Source: Maribacter sp. (GTDB lineage: Bacteria; Bacteroidota; Bacteroidia; Flavobacteriales; Flavobacteriaceae). From it: a stretch of DNA of 60,880 nt. The stretch's first letter is position 1. Every line of letters begins with the position of its first letter. The position numbers and the translations under genes were made by a program. The stretch covers positions 1 to 60,880 of the forward strand of contig JAAETN010000168.1 of NCBI GenBank assembly GCA_024228355.1, written 5' to 3'. Of this stretch, positions 16,609 to 25,149 are shown piece by piece. Below the pieces are notes generated by a model. The model saw only the letters and a program-made list of their open reading frames with translations. It ran no database searches and had not been told where the DNA came from.

Positions 16609-17571
16609 ATGAAGTTATTGATTACAGGAGCGACGGGATTAATAGGGCGTACTATTGTTGAATTGGCCAATCAACAAGGAATAGCAGTGAATTATTTGAC
16701 CACTAAAGAAGATAAGATTATTTCAAATGAAAACTTTCAAGGGTATTATTGGAATCCCCAGAAAAATGAAATCGACCTTAACTGTTTTGAAGGTATAACG
16801 GCCATTATAAACCTTGCGGGATCAACTATTGTAAAAAGGTGGACGGCCGAATACAAAAATGAGATTCTGTATAGTAGAATAAATTCATTGAAAACCCTGA
16901 ATCAAGCATTGGGCAAAATAGATACCAAGAATATAACTTCTTTTGTTTCAGCTTCAGCCATAGGTATTTATCCAAATTCAAAGGTCAACCTATATTCCGA
17001 GGATGAACAAGAGGTTGATAAAAGTTTTATAGGCGAAGTTGTTCAGAAATGGGAAGATGAAATAAATGCTTTGGGGCATTTTGGATTTTTGGTCACGAAA
17101 ATTAGAATAGGCTTGGTTTTATCCAAAGATGGGGGAGCACTGCCAGAATTGACAAAACCGATAAAATCTTATGTCGGTGCTACATTCGGTAAAGGAAAGC
17201 AATGGCAATCTTGGATTCATATTTCTGACTTGGGCAAAATGTTCCTATTTATTGTAAAGAACGGATTAAGTGGCACTTATAATGGGGTAAGTCCCAATCC
17301 GATTACCCATAAAAAAATGGTCAATGAAATAGCTAAGGTGCTGAATATGCCATTATTTCTTCCTAATATTCCGCGCTTTTTAATGAGCCTTGTCCTCGGA
17401 GAAATGTCTTATCTTTTTTACGTAAGTCAAAGGGTGAGTAGCAAGAAAATAGCAGAAGAAGGATTTGCATTTGAATACCCTAACATTGCAAATGCCCTTC
17501 AACAATTTTACAATAGCGACTATGTGGATGATTTTCAAGATGATTACAAAACTGAAGATTTTTTATCTTAA
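16609..17571 (+). CDS. TIGR01777-family (YfcH/SulA-like) NAD(P)-binding protein
   Basis: 320 residues. An atypical short-chain dehydrogenase with N-terminal GATGLIGRTIVELA for the dinucleotide, the ITAIINLAGSTIVKRW and YSRINSLKTLNQAL segments, YSED near residue 128 and WIHISDLGKMFLF. The C-terminal DUF1731-like region contains GVSPNPITHKKMVNEIAKVL. The family is widespread; no substrate is known and links to cell-division inhibition come only from old naming. Transcribed alone. Confidence 0.9.
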   Translation: MKLLITGATGLIGRTIVELANQQGIAVNYLTTKEDKIISNENFQGYYWNPQKNEIDLNCFEGITAIINLAGSTIVKRWTAEYKNEILYSRINSLKTLNQALGKIDTKNITSFVSASAIGIYPNSKVNLYSEDEQEVDKSFIGEVVQKWEDEINALGHFGFLVTKIRIGLVLSKDGGALPELTKPIKSYVGATFGKGKQWQSWIHISDLGKMFLFIVKNGLSGTYNGVSPNPITHKKMVNEIAKVLNMPLFLPNIPRFLMSLVLGEMSYLFYVSQRVSSKKIAEEGFAFEYPNIANALQQFYNSDYVDDFQDDYKTEDFLS

Positions 17572-17639
17572 AGCATATTTTCCTTTCCAGTAGTCTAAGC
17601 AACTACCATTTAATTACATGAAATTTGTATAAAGATTGG

Positions 17640-17678
17640 TGACATTTTGACATTTTTAAAGAATTGGCAGTACTTTTG
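17640..17678 (+). promoter_or_regulatory. Heat-shock-type promoter of grpE-dnaJ
   Basis: Direct repeats TGACAT at 17640-17645 and 17648-17653, then 19 bp containing ATTGG, then CTTTTG at 17673-17678 (part of TACTTTTG). The second TGACAT-N19-CTTTTG layout, with G and ATTGG at equal positions in the spacer, is repeated exactly upstream of hsp20 (58197-58227). Confidence 0.65.
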
Positions 17679-17714
17679 CCATCTTAGAAAACAAGATTAA
17701 AACTGCCATATTCA

Positions 17715-18275
17715 ATGAGTAAGAAAAATAAAGCTGAAGAGTTAGAAAAATCAACCTCCGAGGAACAGTTCAATAAAGATATTGAGAACGGACAGGAAGA
17801 AGTTGTAAACGAGGAAGAGGTAAAGACCACAGAAGAGCAACTCCAATATGAATTGAAAAAAGAAAAAGATAAATTTCTTCGTCTATTTGCTGAGTTTGAA
17901 AACTATAAGAAACGTACCTCAAAAGAGAGGATGCATTTATTCAAAACTGCTGGGCAAGAAGTTATTGTTTCCTTGTTACCTGTTTTGGACGATTTTGAGC
18001 GGGCTTTAAATGAGTTGGCAAAATCTGAGGATAAAGAGATGTTCAAAGGTGTTGAACTAATCAATGTAAAATTACGAGAGACACTTAAATCCAAAGGAAT
18101 GGAGGAGGTTGGAACGCAACAAGGAGATACTTTTGATGCGGAAATTCATGATGCCATAACCCAATTGCCAGCACCTAGTAAAAAATTAAAGGGAAAGATT
18201 ATCGATGTAGTTGAAAGAGGTTATAAACTAGGCGATAGGATAATTCGTCATCCAAAAGTAGTTGTCGGAAACTAA
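17715..18275 (+). CDS. grpE: Nucleotide exchange factor GrpE
   Basis: 186 residues. An acidic N-terminal tail (about 1-40) leads to a long coiled coil (about 40-100, with LRLFAEFENYKKRTSKER) and a C-terminal beta domain with FDAEIHDAITQLP and VVERGYKLGDRIIRHPKVVV. Releases ADP from DnaK in the Hsp70 cycle. First gene of the grpE-dnaJ operon, nine bases before dnaJ. dnaK is not in the window. Confidence 0.96.
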   Translation: MSKKNKAEELEKSTSEEQFNKDIENGQEEVVNEEEVKTTEEQLQYELKKEKDKFLRLFAEFENYKKRTSKERMHLFKTAGQEVIVSLLPVLDDFERALNELAKSEDKEMFKGVELINVKLRETLKSKGMEEVGTQQGDTFDAEIHDAITQLPAPSKKLKGKIIDVVERGYKLGDRIIRHPKVVVGN

Positions 18276-18284
18276 AAATCAAGC

Positions 18285-19403
18285 ATGAAGGAAGATTATT
18301 ATGAAATACTTGGTATAAGTAAAAATGCCACGGCTTCAGAAATAAAAAAAGCCTATCGCAAAAAGGCACTGGAACACCATCCTGATAAGAATCCTGGTGA
18401 CTCAAAGGCAGAAGAGCTTTTCAAAAAGTCAGCAGAAGCTTATGAGGTCTTAAGTAATCCTGATAAGAAAGCAAAATATGACCAATTTGGTCATGCAGCC
18501 TTTGAAGGAGGTGGTTTTGGCGGCGGCGGAATGAACATGGATGATATCTTTAGCCAATTTGGCGATATTTTCGGTGGAGCATTTGGTGGCGGTGGTTTTA
18601 GTGGTTTTGGCGGTTTCGGTGGCGGTGGACAGCGCAGGGTAAAAGGTAGTAACCTGAGAATTAGGGTTAAATTGACCTTGGAAGAGGTAGCTAACGGGGT
18701 TGAAAAAAAGGTCAAAGTACGTCGAAAAATCCAAGCAACAGGTGTTACATACAAGACTTGTGGTACTTGCGGTGGTCGAGGACAAGTAACCAAAGTCACT
18801 AATACTATCCTGGGTAGAATGCAAACTGCTGCTGCATGTAGTTCTTGTGGAGGTAGCGGTCAGATTATCGATAAGAGACCAAGCGATGCAGATGCTCATG
18901 GCCTAAAAGTAAACGAAGAAACTGTTTCAATTAAGATACCGGCAGGAGTCGAAGATGGTATGCAACTCAAAGTTCCAGGAAAGGGTAATGATGCCCCCGG
19001 CAACGGCATACCTGGTGATTTATTGGTTGCTATTGAGACCCAAGATCATAATACTTTAAAAAGAGAAGGTGATAATTTACACTATGACCTTTATATAAGT
19101 TTTTCGGAAGCGGTATTGGGAACTTCGAAAGAGATAGATGCAGTTGGAGGTAAAGTGCGCATAAAATTAGAGTCCGGAATACAATCGGGTAAGATATTAA
19201 GGTTAAGAGGTAAGGGTATTTCCAGTATTAATGGTTATGGCAGCGGAGACCTTTTAGTGCATGTTAATGTATGGACTCCAAAAGAGCTTAACAAGGAACA
19301 AAAGGAGTTTTTTGAAAGAATGAACGGCAATGATAATTTTGAGCCTAGGCCAGAGAAATCCGATAAATCATTCTTTGAAAAAGTGAAAGATATGTTCTCT
19401 TAA
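18285..19403 (+). CDS. dnaJ: Co-chaperone DnaJ with a reduced zinc region
   Basis: 372 residues: J domain (1-68, HPD at 32-34), Gly/Phe-rich region (about 72-115), zinc region, then C-terminal substrate-binding and dimer domains (about 205-350). The zinc region has only two CxxCxGxG motifs (C159-G166 and C185-G192) instead of four. By position they match motifs 2 and 3, the pair that forms zinc centre II; where motifs 1 and 4 should lie the sequence reads QATGVTYKT and PSDADAHGL. Otherwise normal. Works with GrpE and DnaK. Confidence 0.95.
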   Translation: MKEDYYEILGISKNATASEIKKAYRKKALEHHPDKNPGDSKAEELFKKSAEAYEVLSNPDKKAKYDQFGHAAFEGGGFGGGGMNMDDIFSQFGDIFGGAFGGGGFSGFGGFGGGGQRRVKGSNLRIRVKLTLEEVANGVEKKVKVRRKIQATGVTYKTCGTCGGRGQVTKVTNTILGRMQTAAACSSCGGSGQIIDKRPSDADAHGLKVNEETVSIKIPAGVEDGMQLKVPGKGNDAPGNGIPGDLLVAIETQDHNTLKREGDNLHYDLYISFSEAVLGTSKEIDAVGGKVRIKLESGIQSGKILRLRGKGISSINGYGSGDLLVHVNVWTPKELNKEQKEFFERMNGNDNFEPRPEKSDKSFFEKVKDMFS

Positions 19404-19445
19404 CGAATAACGAATAGAGTATTAAATAAAAAACGTATATTTGGT

Positions 19446-19480
19446 TTAATATTGGGAAACCAATATTAATTTTCTTTTTC
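19446..19480 (+). terminator. Terminator of grpE-dnaJ
   Basis: Ten-base stem TTAATATTGG (19446-19455) with CCAATATTAA (19460-19469), closed by a GAAA tetraloop and followed by TTTTCTTTTTC. A second hairpin, CCCATCC (19495-19501) with GGGTGGG (19515-19521), then a T-run, follows as backup. Confidence 0.8.
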
Positions 19481-19518
19481 ATAGCAATTTTTTTCCCATC
19501 CTTAATTTAATTGAGGGT

Positions 19519-19781
19519 GGGTTTTGTTTTTTTAGTGAAACCGTATTTCCAGGAGCTTCCAAAAAGCGAATTGGTAATAGCGGGTTGAACTAATCCCGCC
19601 AACGGGCGGGATCTTAACGTTTATGTCTGGTGGTTTTTGTTTTTTTAGTGAAACCGTGTTTCCAAGAGCTTCCAAAAAGCGAATTGGTAATAGCAGGTTG
19701 AACTAATCCCGCCGACGGGCGGGATCTTAACGTTTATGTCGGGCTGGTTTTGTTTTTTTAGTGAAACCCTGTTTTCAAGAA
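19519..19781. repeat. 113-bp tandem repeat, two full copies and part of a third
   Basis: Copies begin at about 19519 and 19632, with a partial copy from 19745 to about 19781; the landmark GTGAAACC recurs at 19535, 19648 and 19761, exactly 113 bp apart. Copies 1 and 2 differ at only a few bases. Each full copy holds a hairpin ATCCCGCC-3 nt-GGGCGGGAT, of the GC-rich kind seen in dispersed intergenic repeats, and a T-run. No coding potential seen. Confidence 0.85.
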
Positions 19782-19888
19782 CCTGAACAGGAGTCCGGAA
19801 AACTGTATGTTAACCAGACCTGACAATAAGACGGGTCATATCAAATATATAATCACAGAATTCAGAATAGTCTTTTAAAGCAATTCTA

Positions 19889-19896
19889 TATCTTTG
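19889..19896 (+). promoter_or_regulatory. -7 promoter box (TATCTTTG) of the five-gene ABC/MscS unit
   Basis: TAnnTTTG match 15 bp before the ATG at 19911, the only good promoter seen before the run of overlapping genes to 25142. Confidence 0.6.
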
Positions 19897-19910
19897 GCAA
19901 AATTGCTTTC

Positions 19911-20846
19911 ATGAACAACATTTTGGTCACTAAAGAGGTTACCAAACAATTTGGGAAATACACTGCTCTTAATAAAGTTTCCTTGGAAATTCCTAAAAAC
20001 AGCATTTATGGGCTATTAGGTCCAAATGGGGCTGGTAAAACAACTTTGATTCGTATTATAAACCAAATAATATATCCTGATAGAGGTGAGGTGTATTTCG
20101 ATGGAGTACTATTAAAACCACATCATATAGCCATGATAGGTTATTTGCCCGAAGAAAGAGGATTGTACAAGAGTATGAAAGTTGGGGAACAAGCCTTGTA
20201 TTTGGCCCAACTGAAAGGGTTAAGAAAATCTGAAGCCAAAAAGCGATTAAAGTATTGGTTTGAAAGATTGGATGTTGGTGATTGGTGGAACAAGAAGGTC
20301 CAGGAACTATCTAAAGGAATGGCGCAGAAAATCCAATTTATCGTAACGGTTCTGCATGAGCCCAAGCTGCTTATTTTCGATGAACCTTTTAGCGGATTTG
20401 ACCCGATAAATGCAAATATCATCAAGGATGAAATTCTTAATCTAAAGGAGAATGGAACATCAATAATTTTTTCTACTCACCGAATGGAATCTGTGGAAGA
20501 ATTATGTGAGTATATTGCCTTGATCCATCAATCTGAAAAAATCCTGGACGGTAAACTATCCGATATAAAAAAGGCTTACAAGAATAATATATTCAAAGTA
20601 GGCTTAGAGGTTGAAAACTCGGAAGCACTTTTAAAAGAGTTATCCGATAAATTTCATCTTACGGCCTCTGAAATAAATCCATTTGAGAATCAATTGGACT
20701 TTACGGTGCAATTACCTACCAATGACTCTGGTGAAATTCTAGCTTTTTTAACAAACAAGGCGAATATAAATCAGTTTGTAGAGACTGTGCCCTCGGCAAA
20801 TGAGATATTTATTCGAACCGTTCAAAGTAAAGATGCAAATGAATAA
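19911..20846 (+). CDS. ABC transporter ATP-binding protein, NatA-like
   Basis: 311 residues. Walker A GPNGAGKTTLIR near 39-50, signature LSKGMAQKIQF near 138, Walker B LLIFDEPFSGFDP near 157, H-loop IIFSTHRMESVEEL. The C-terminal ~85 residues form the DUF4162 tail found in drug- and sodium-type ABC-2 exporters. Energises the permease encoded next, whose start overlaps this stop by 8 bp. First gene of a five-gene unit; cargo unknown. Confidence 0.93.
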   Translation: MNNILVTKEVTKQFGKYTALNKVSLEIPKNSIYGLLGPNGAGKTTLIRIINQIIYPDRGEVYFDGVLLKPHHIAMIGYLPEERGLYKSMKVGEQALYLAQLKGLRKSEAKKRLKYWFERLDVGDWWNKKVQELSKGMAQKIQFIVTVLHEPKLLIFDEPFSGFDPINANIIKDEILNLKENGTSIIFSTHRMESVEELCEYIALIHQSEKILDGKLSDIKKAYKNNIFKVGLEVENSEALLKELSDKFHLTASEINPFENQLDFTVQLPTNDSGEILAFLTNKANINQFVETVPSANEIFIRTVQSKDANE

Positions 20847-22179
20847 GTTGCCATTAATAATAAAGAGGGAGTATTTGGCCAAGGTTCGTAATAGGTCTTT
20901 TGTTATCATGACCTTTCTAAGTCCAATTTTAATGGTCGGTATGGTTGTGTTAATTGCCTATTTGACCAAAATAAACGATAATCAAAAAAGGATCATTGCA
21001 GTTTTTAACGAGAGTAGCTATTTCTCAAACGATTTTCATACCACAGAGAGCTCGTCGTATGTTCTTTTTAAGAATATTTCCTTGCAAGCTGCAAAAGATT
21101 CAACGACCAAGATCGGATACTATGGACTATTGCATATACCCAATGAAAATGAACTTGAAAAGGTAGCCCAGCGTGCCTTTTTTTACACAAAAGAGGCTCC
21201 AAGCAGCACTGTCGTTGATAAATTGGAAGATATTTTTCAAGATAGATTAAGGGAAAGAAGGTTACAGGATTTGGGTGTATCCACTGAGGAATTTGTTTCA
21301 ATGGACAAAAAATATGAAATCAACACAGCAACTTTCGAGGGGCAACAAAATCTGAAGGGAATTAATGAAATAAAAGCAATAATCGGCGGAGGATTTGGGT
21401 ATCTAATCATGATGTTCATAATAATTTATGGAGGTTTTGTAATGCGAAGTGTTATTGAGGAAAAGACCAGTCGAATAATTGAGGTGATCATATCCTCTGT
21501 AAAGCCATTTCAATTAATGATGGGTAAAATTATAGGCACGTCCCTAGCAGGAGTGACGCAATTTGCGATTTGGATTGTATCTGCAACCTTGTTATTATTT
21601 GTAGCATTTTCGATTTTTAATATAGACCCCTCGGCCTTGAATAGTGGGGCAGAGGTTACCAATGGTATTGCAGGGTCAATGGCACCTCCAGTACCATCAC
21701 CCAATCAGACGATACAGGCGTATGCGCAAGAGCTCTATAAAATACCGTGGTTTATGCTAATCTGTTGTTTTGTTGTTTATTTTATGCTTGGGTATCTGAT
21801 ATATAGTTCAATATATGCTGCTATTGGTGCTGCCGTGGATAACGAGACCGATACGCAACAATTTATATTCCCGATTATATTGCCCTTGATGTTGGCGATT
21901 TATGTTGGTTTCTTTTCGGTTTTTAGTAACCCTCATGGGCCAATTGCTGTTGGTTTTTCATTATTTCCGCTAACATCACCAATAGTAATGCTCATGCGAT
22001 TACCTGGTGGAATTGGTGAAGGTGGTGTACCCTTGTGGGAATTAGTGACCTCAATTCTGCTATTGGTCATGACTTTTATTGGTATTGTTTGGTTAGCTGC
22101 CAAAATCTATAGAATAGGTATACTCATGTATGGGAAAAAACCTAGCTATAAGGAATTGTTTAAATGGATAAAGTATTGA
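20839..22179 (+). CDS. ABC-2 type permease, NatB-like
   Basis: 446 residues from ATG 20839 (20833 is possible). One N-terminal helix after LIIKREYLAKVRNRSF, a large extracytoplasmic domain (about 45-180), then five to six C-terminal helices including FGYLIMMFIIIYGGFVMRSV, VIEEKTSRIIEVIISS (the coupling segment) and VDNETDTQQFIFP. Typical of NatB/DrrB-type export permeases with a big periplasmic loop. Overlaps both neighbours (8 bp upstream, 16 bp downstream). Confidence 0.9.
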   Translation: MNKLPLIIKREYLAKVRNRSFVIMTFLSPILMVGMVVLIAYLTKINDNQKRIIAVFNESSYFSNDFHTTESSSYVLFKNISLQAAKDSTTKIGYYGLLHIPNENELEKVAQRAFFYTKEAPSSTVVDKLEDIFQDRLRERRLQDLGVSTEEFVSMDKKYEINTATFEGQQNLKGINEIKAIIGGGFGYLIMMFIIIYGGFVMRSVIEEKTSRIIEVIISSVKPFQLMMGKIIGTSLAGVTQFAIWIVSATLLLFVAFSIFNIDPSALNSGAEVTNGIAGSMAPPVPSPNQTIQAYAQELYKIPWFMLICCFVVYFMLGYLIYSSIYAAIGAAVDNETDTQQFIFPIILPLMLAIYVGFFSVFSNPHGPIAVGFSLFPLTSPIVMLMRLPGGIGEGGVPLWELVTSILLLVMTFIGIVWLAAKIYRIGILMYGKKPSYKELFKWIKY

Positions 22180-23078
22180 TTATGGTTCAGGATGGGTCCA
22201 ATAAATTAACGGACATTATAGAAAATGATATTGGGGGCTCCATTAAGGAGTTTCTGAACTGGGGTTTGCACATAGGTCAAGGGGATAATTCAATTAATAT
22301 TACAATAGGGTTGCTCTTAGCAATTACAATTGCATTTATTATTACAAGTTTTGTCCTCAAATGGCTGCGCCTACTTTTCACCCGTAAGATGGGACAGGAC
22401 GATAAATTAAAATTCATCAGTGTTTTTAAATTTATCAAATACATGGTATATGTAGTGGTCGTACTGATTACGGTAAGTGCTGCCGGAATAAATATTACCA
22501 TTCTAATTACTGCATCAGCTGCGCTTTTTGTTGGACTGGGTCTGGCGCTACAAGAGTTGTTCCAAGATATAATTGGAGGGATTTTTATTATTGTGGACAA
22601 GTCACTTAGCGTAGGGGATATTGTAGAAGTCGATGGAAAAGTGGGAAAGGTTTTTGAAATTAAACTTAGAACTACCAGGGCAATTACCAGAGATGACAAA
22701 GTAATCATTATCCCTAATCATAAATTTATTAGTGATATCATTTACAATTACACCCAAAACCATAAGACAACAAGAGAGAATATAAGAATTGGAGTGGCTT
22801 ATGGTAGCGATGTAGAACTGGTTACAAGAGTTCTCGAAGAAATAATGCAAACTCAAAAGGGCATTTTAAAAAATCCCGAACCCTTCGTTCTGTTCGAGGA
22901 TTTTGGCGACTCTGCTTTATTGTTTTCATTGAACTTTTATTTAAACGACAGTTTTGGCGATCCTAAAATTAAAAGTGAAGTCCGTTATAAGATTGATGCC
23001 AGATTTAGAGATTGCAAAATTGCCATACCATTTCCTCAAAGAGATGTTCATCTATTTCAACATATCAAGAACCAATGA
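22164..23078 (+). CDS. MscS-type mechanosensitive channel
   Basis: 304 residues. Three membrane helices (about 45-65, 85-107 and 110-135) with the pore helix ITASAALFVGLGLALQELFQ, then the MscS beta domain (SVGDIVEVDGKVGKVFEIKLRTT) and the alpha/beta end KIAIPFPQRDVHLF. Opens under membrane tension to release ions and osmolytes. Starts inside the ABC permease gene and ends on the start of the DUF6268 gene, so expression is tied to the ABC exporter. Confidence 0.94.
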   Translation: MDKVLIMVQDGSNKLTDIIENDIGGSIKEFLNWGLHIGQGDNSINITIGLLLAITIAFIITSFVLKWLRLLFTRKMGQDDKLKFISVFKFIKYMVYVVVVLITVSAAGINITILITASAALFVGLGLALQELFQDIIGGIFIIVDKSLSVGDIVEVDGKVGKVFEIKLRTTRAITRDDKVIIIPNHKFISDIIYNYTQNHKTTRENIRIGVAYGSDVELVTRVLEEIMQTQKGILKNPEPFVLFEDFGDSALLFSLNFYLNDSFGDPKIKSEVRYKIDARFRDCKIAIPFPQRDVHLFQHIKNQ

Positions 23079-23968
23079 TCAGTGGTAGGCTAATCGCTCA
23101 TGATAAAGTAGTTGTAAGTATACTTCTATGTACCTTTTTCATTGCACGGGTTACTGCACAATCTCCAGATATATTTAAGTCAGAATATATGTTGATGCCT
23201 AAGAATAAGGCCGATGTTGAGCTTGCACGATTTAAATTGGTTGCCAATGTGCCCTTGAAGGTCCGACAAACAGATAACATTATAATTGGGGCTGAGTACA
23301 ATTATTTATCTCAGGAATTAGGCGAGAACATCACTTTTGATAATAAAAGAATAAAAAGGCTCCATGTGATTGATTTAAACCTTGCCTATGTATACAAGCA
23401 TAATGAGGCTTGGCGATTTATAGGTGTGGCCACGCCAAGATTGTCATCTACCTTGACCAATAGTATTGAGAATGGCGATGTTTCGGTTAATGTTACGGTG
23501 GGTGTTTTTAAGGACCAACAAAATTTAGATAAGCCCATGCGATTGGTATTGGGCATGACTTACAATTCAACAGTTTCATTGCGTATTCCGTTGCCTTTTG
23601 TTTATTATGAAAAGAGATTTCATCCTAAATGGACGTATGTTATTGGGGTACCTAAAACGGGCCTAAAACATCATTTGAACAAGAATCATATGATTCAGAC
23701 CGAATTTATATTGGACGGGTATTTTGTGAACCTCCAGAACAATATTATCCTACCTGATACGGGTACTGCGTCGTCAATTTCTTCATCGGCTGCACTATTT
23801 ACTATAGGATATCAATATAACATAGCAAAGAATATGTCGTTCTACGGTTATGTGGGCCATACTTTATTTCAGGATGGCGTGCTGCGTGATAAGGATAGAA
23901 ATGATATTTTTACATTAAATGATGAACCTAGTTTTTATTTTAGGACAGGGTTTAGAATAGGAATTTAA
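23075..23968 (+). CDS. DUF6268-family outer membrane beta-barrel protein
   Basis: 297 residues from ATG 23075, which overlaps the MscS stop (ATGA). A signal peptide with a polar front (MISGRLIAHDK) ends at ARVTAQ; then alternating strands such as NIIIGAEYNYLSQEL, WRFIGVATPRLSSTL, PLPFVYYEKRFHPKWTYVIGVPKTG and a C-terminal SFYFRTGFRIGI suited to outer membrane insertion. The family has no known role. Placed between a channel and a response regulator in the same operon. Confidence 0.82.
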   Translation: MISGRLIAHDKVVVSILLCTFFIARVTAQSPDIFKSEYMLMPKNKADVELARFKLVANVPLKVRQTDNIIIGAEYNYLSQELGENITFDNKRIKRLHVIDLNLAYVYKHNEAWRFIGVATPRLSSTLTNSIENGDVSVNVTVGVFKDQQNLDKPMRLVLGMTYNSTVSLRIPLPFVYYEKRFHPKWTYVIGVPKTGLKHHLNKNHMIQTEFILDGYFVNLQNNIILPDTGTASSISSSAALFTIGYQYNIAKNMSFYGYVGHTLFQDGVLRDKDRNDIFTLNDEPSFYFRTGFRIGI

Positions 23969-23978
23969 AATTTTGAAT

Positions 23979-25142
23979 ATGTCAAAGATTTTGGTAGTAG
24001 AAGATGAATCGGCCATACGCAGGGTTTTGGTGAAGATACTTTCTGAGGAGAGCGATTCTTATCAAGTTGAAGAGGCTGAAGATGGTCTTAGAGGATTGGA
24101 AACCATTAAGAACAATGACTATGATTTGGTTTTGTGTGATATTAAAATGCCAAAAATGGATGGTGTTGAAGTTCTTGAAGCTGCCCGAAAAATAAAACCT
24201 GAAATACCATTTATAATGATTTCGGGTCACGGTGACTTGGATACTGCGGTGAATACGATGCGCTTGGGGGCATTTGATTATATTTCCAAACCACCCGATT
24301 TAAATCGTCTTTTGACTACCGTTCGTAATGCCTTGGATCGAAAGGAATTGGTCATTGAGAATAAGATTTTGAAGAAAAAGGTCAGCAAGAATTATGAAAT
24401 GATCGGCGAGAGTAAAGAAATCAACGCTATCAAAGATATTATTGAAAAAGTGGCTCCAACCGATGCTCGTGTGCTGGTGACGGGGGCCAATGGTACAGGT
24501 AAGGAATTGGTGGCCCACTGGATACATGAAAAAAGCCCTAGAAGTTCTGCTCCTTTTATAGAAGTGAATTGCGCGGCCATACCCTCTGAATTAATTGAGA
24601 GTGAGCTGTTCGGTCATGTAAAAGGTGCGTTTACTTCTGCGGTTAAAGATAGGGCAGGCAAGTTTGAGGCGGCGAATAAAGGAACCATATTTTTAGATGA
24701 AATTGGCGATATGAGCCTTTCGGCCCAAGCGAAAGTATTACGTGCGTTACAAGAGAATAAAATCTCAAGGGTTGGTTCTGATAAAGATATTAAGGTAGAT
24801 GTCAGGGTAATCGCAGCTACCAATAAAGACCTCGCCAAAGAAATAAAAGAAAATAAATTCAGGGAAGATTTATATCACCGCCTAGCGGTGATTCTAGTAA
24901 ATGTACCTGCTTTGAATGAGCGGAGGGATGATATTCCACTATTAATCAATCATTTTGCAAGTAAGATAGCAGTTGAACAAGGTATAGTCCCAAAGAATTT
25001 TTCCAAAAACGCGATAAAACTCTTGAAAGGCTATGATTGGACAGGTAATATCCGTGAGCTGCGAAATGTCGTTGAGCGACTGATTATTCTAGGAGGACAG
25101 GAAGTAACTGACGAAGATGTAAAACTATTTGCTAGCAAATAG
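23979..25142 (+). CDS. Response regulator with sigma-54 AAA+ domain but no DNA-binding domain
   Basis: 387 residues. Receiver domain 1 to about 122 (phospho-Asp 54 in CDIKMPKMDG, Lys in YISKPPD), AAA+ domain about 142-385 with Walker A GANGTGKE (169-176), GAFTSA (216-221, where GAFTGA contacts sigma-54), Walker B FLDEIGDM (238-245) and arginine-finger region FREDLYHRL. The protein stops at residue 387, right after the AAA+ lid, where NtrC-type proteins continue with a Fis-type HTH. It would have to act from solution or via a partner. No histidine kinase is adjacent. Confidence 0.92.
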   Translation: MSKILVVEDESAIRRVLVKILSEESDSYQVEEAEDGLRGLETIKNNDYDLVLCDIKMPKMDGVEVLEAARKIKPEIPFIMISGHGDLDTAVNTMRLGAFDYISKPPDLNRLLTTVRNALDRKELVIENKILKKKVSKNYEMIGESKEINAIKDIIEKVAPTDARVLVTGANGTGKELVAHWIHEKSPRSSAPFIEVNCAAIPSELIESELFGHVKGAFTSAVKDRAGKFEAANKGTIFLDEIGDMSLSAQAKVLRALQENKISRVGSDKDIKVDVRVIAATNKDLAKEIKENKFREDLYHRLAVILVNVPALNERRDDIPLLINHFASKIAVEQGIVPKNFSKNAIKLLKGYDWTGNIRELRNVVERLIILGGQEVTDEDVKLFASK

Positions 25143-25149
25143 TAGTTTG

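Noticed and set aside
19519-19781. Tandem repeat as a CRISPR array
   Set aside because: The unit is 113 bp with no spacers of differing sequence and no cas genes nearby.
19893-19907. GGCAAAATTGC before the ABC gene as a sigma-54 promoter
   Set aside because: GG and GC are 7 bp apart instead of the 10 bp required for the -24/-12 elements.
23012-23074. Upstream start of the DUF6268 gene at 23012
   Set aside because: It would add 21 residues overlapping the MscS end and hide the signal peptide; ATG 23075 in the ATGA overlap is better.
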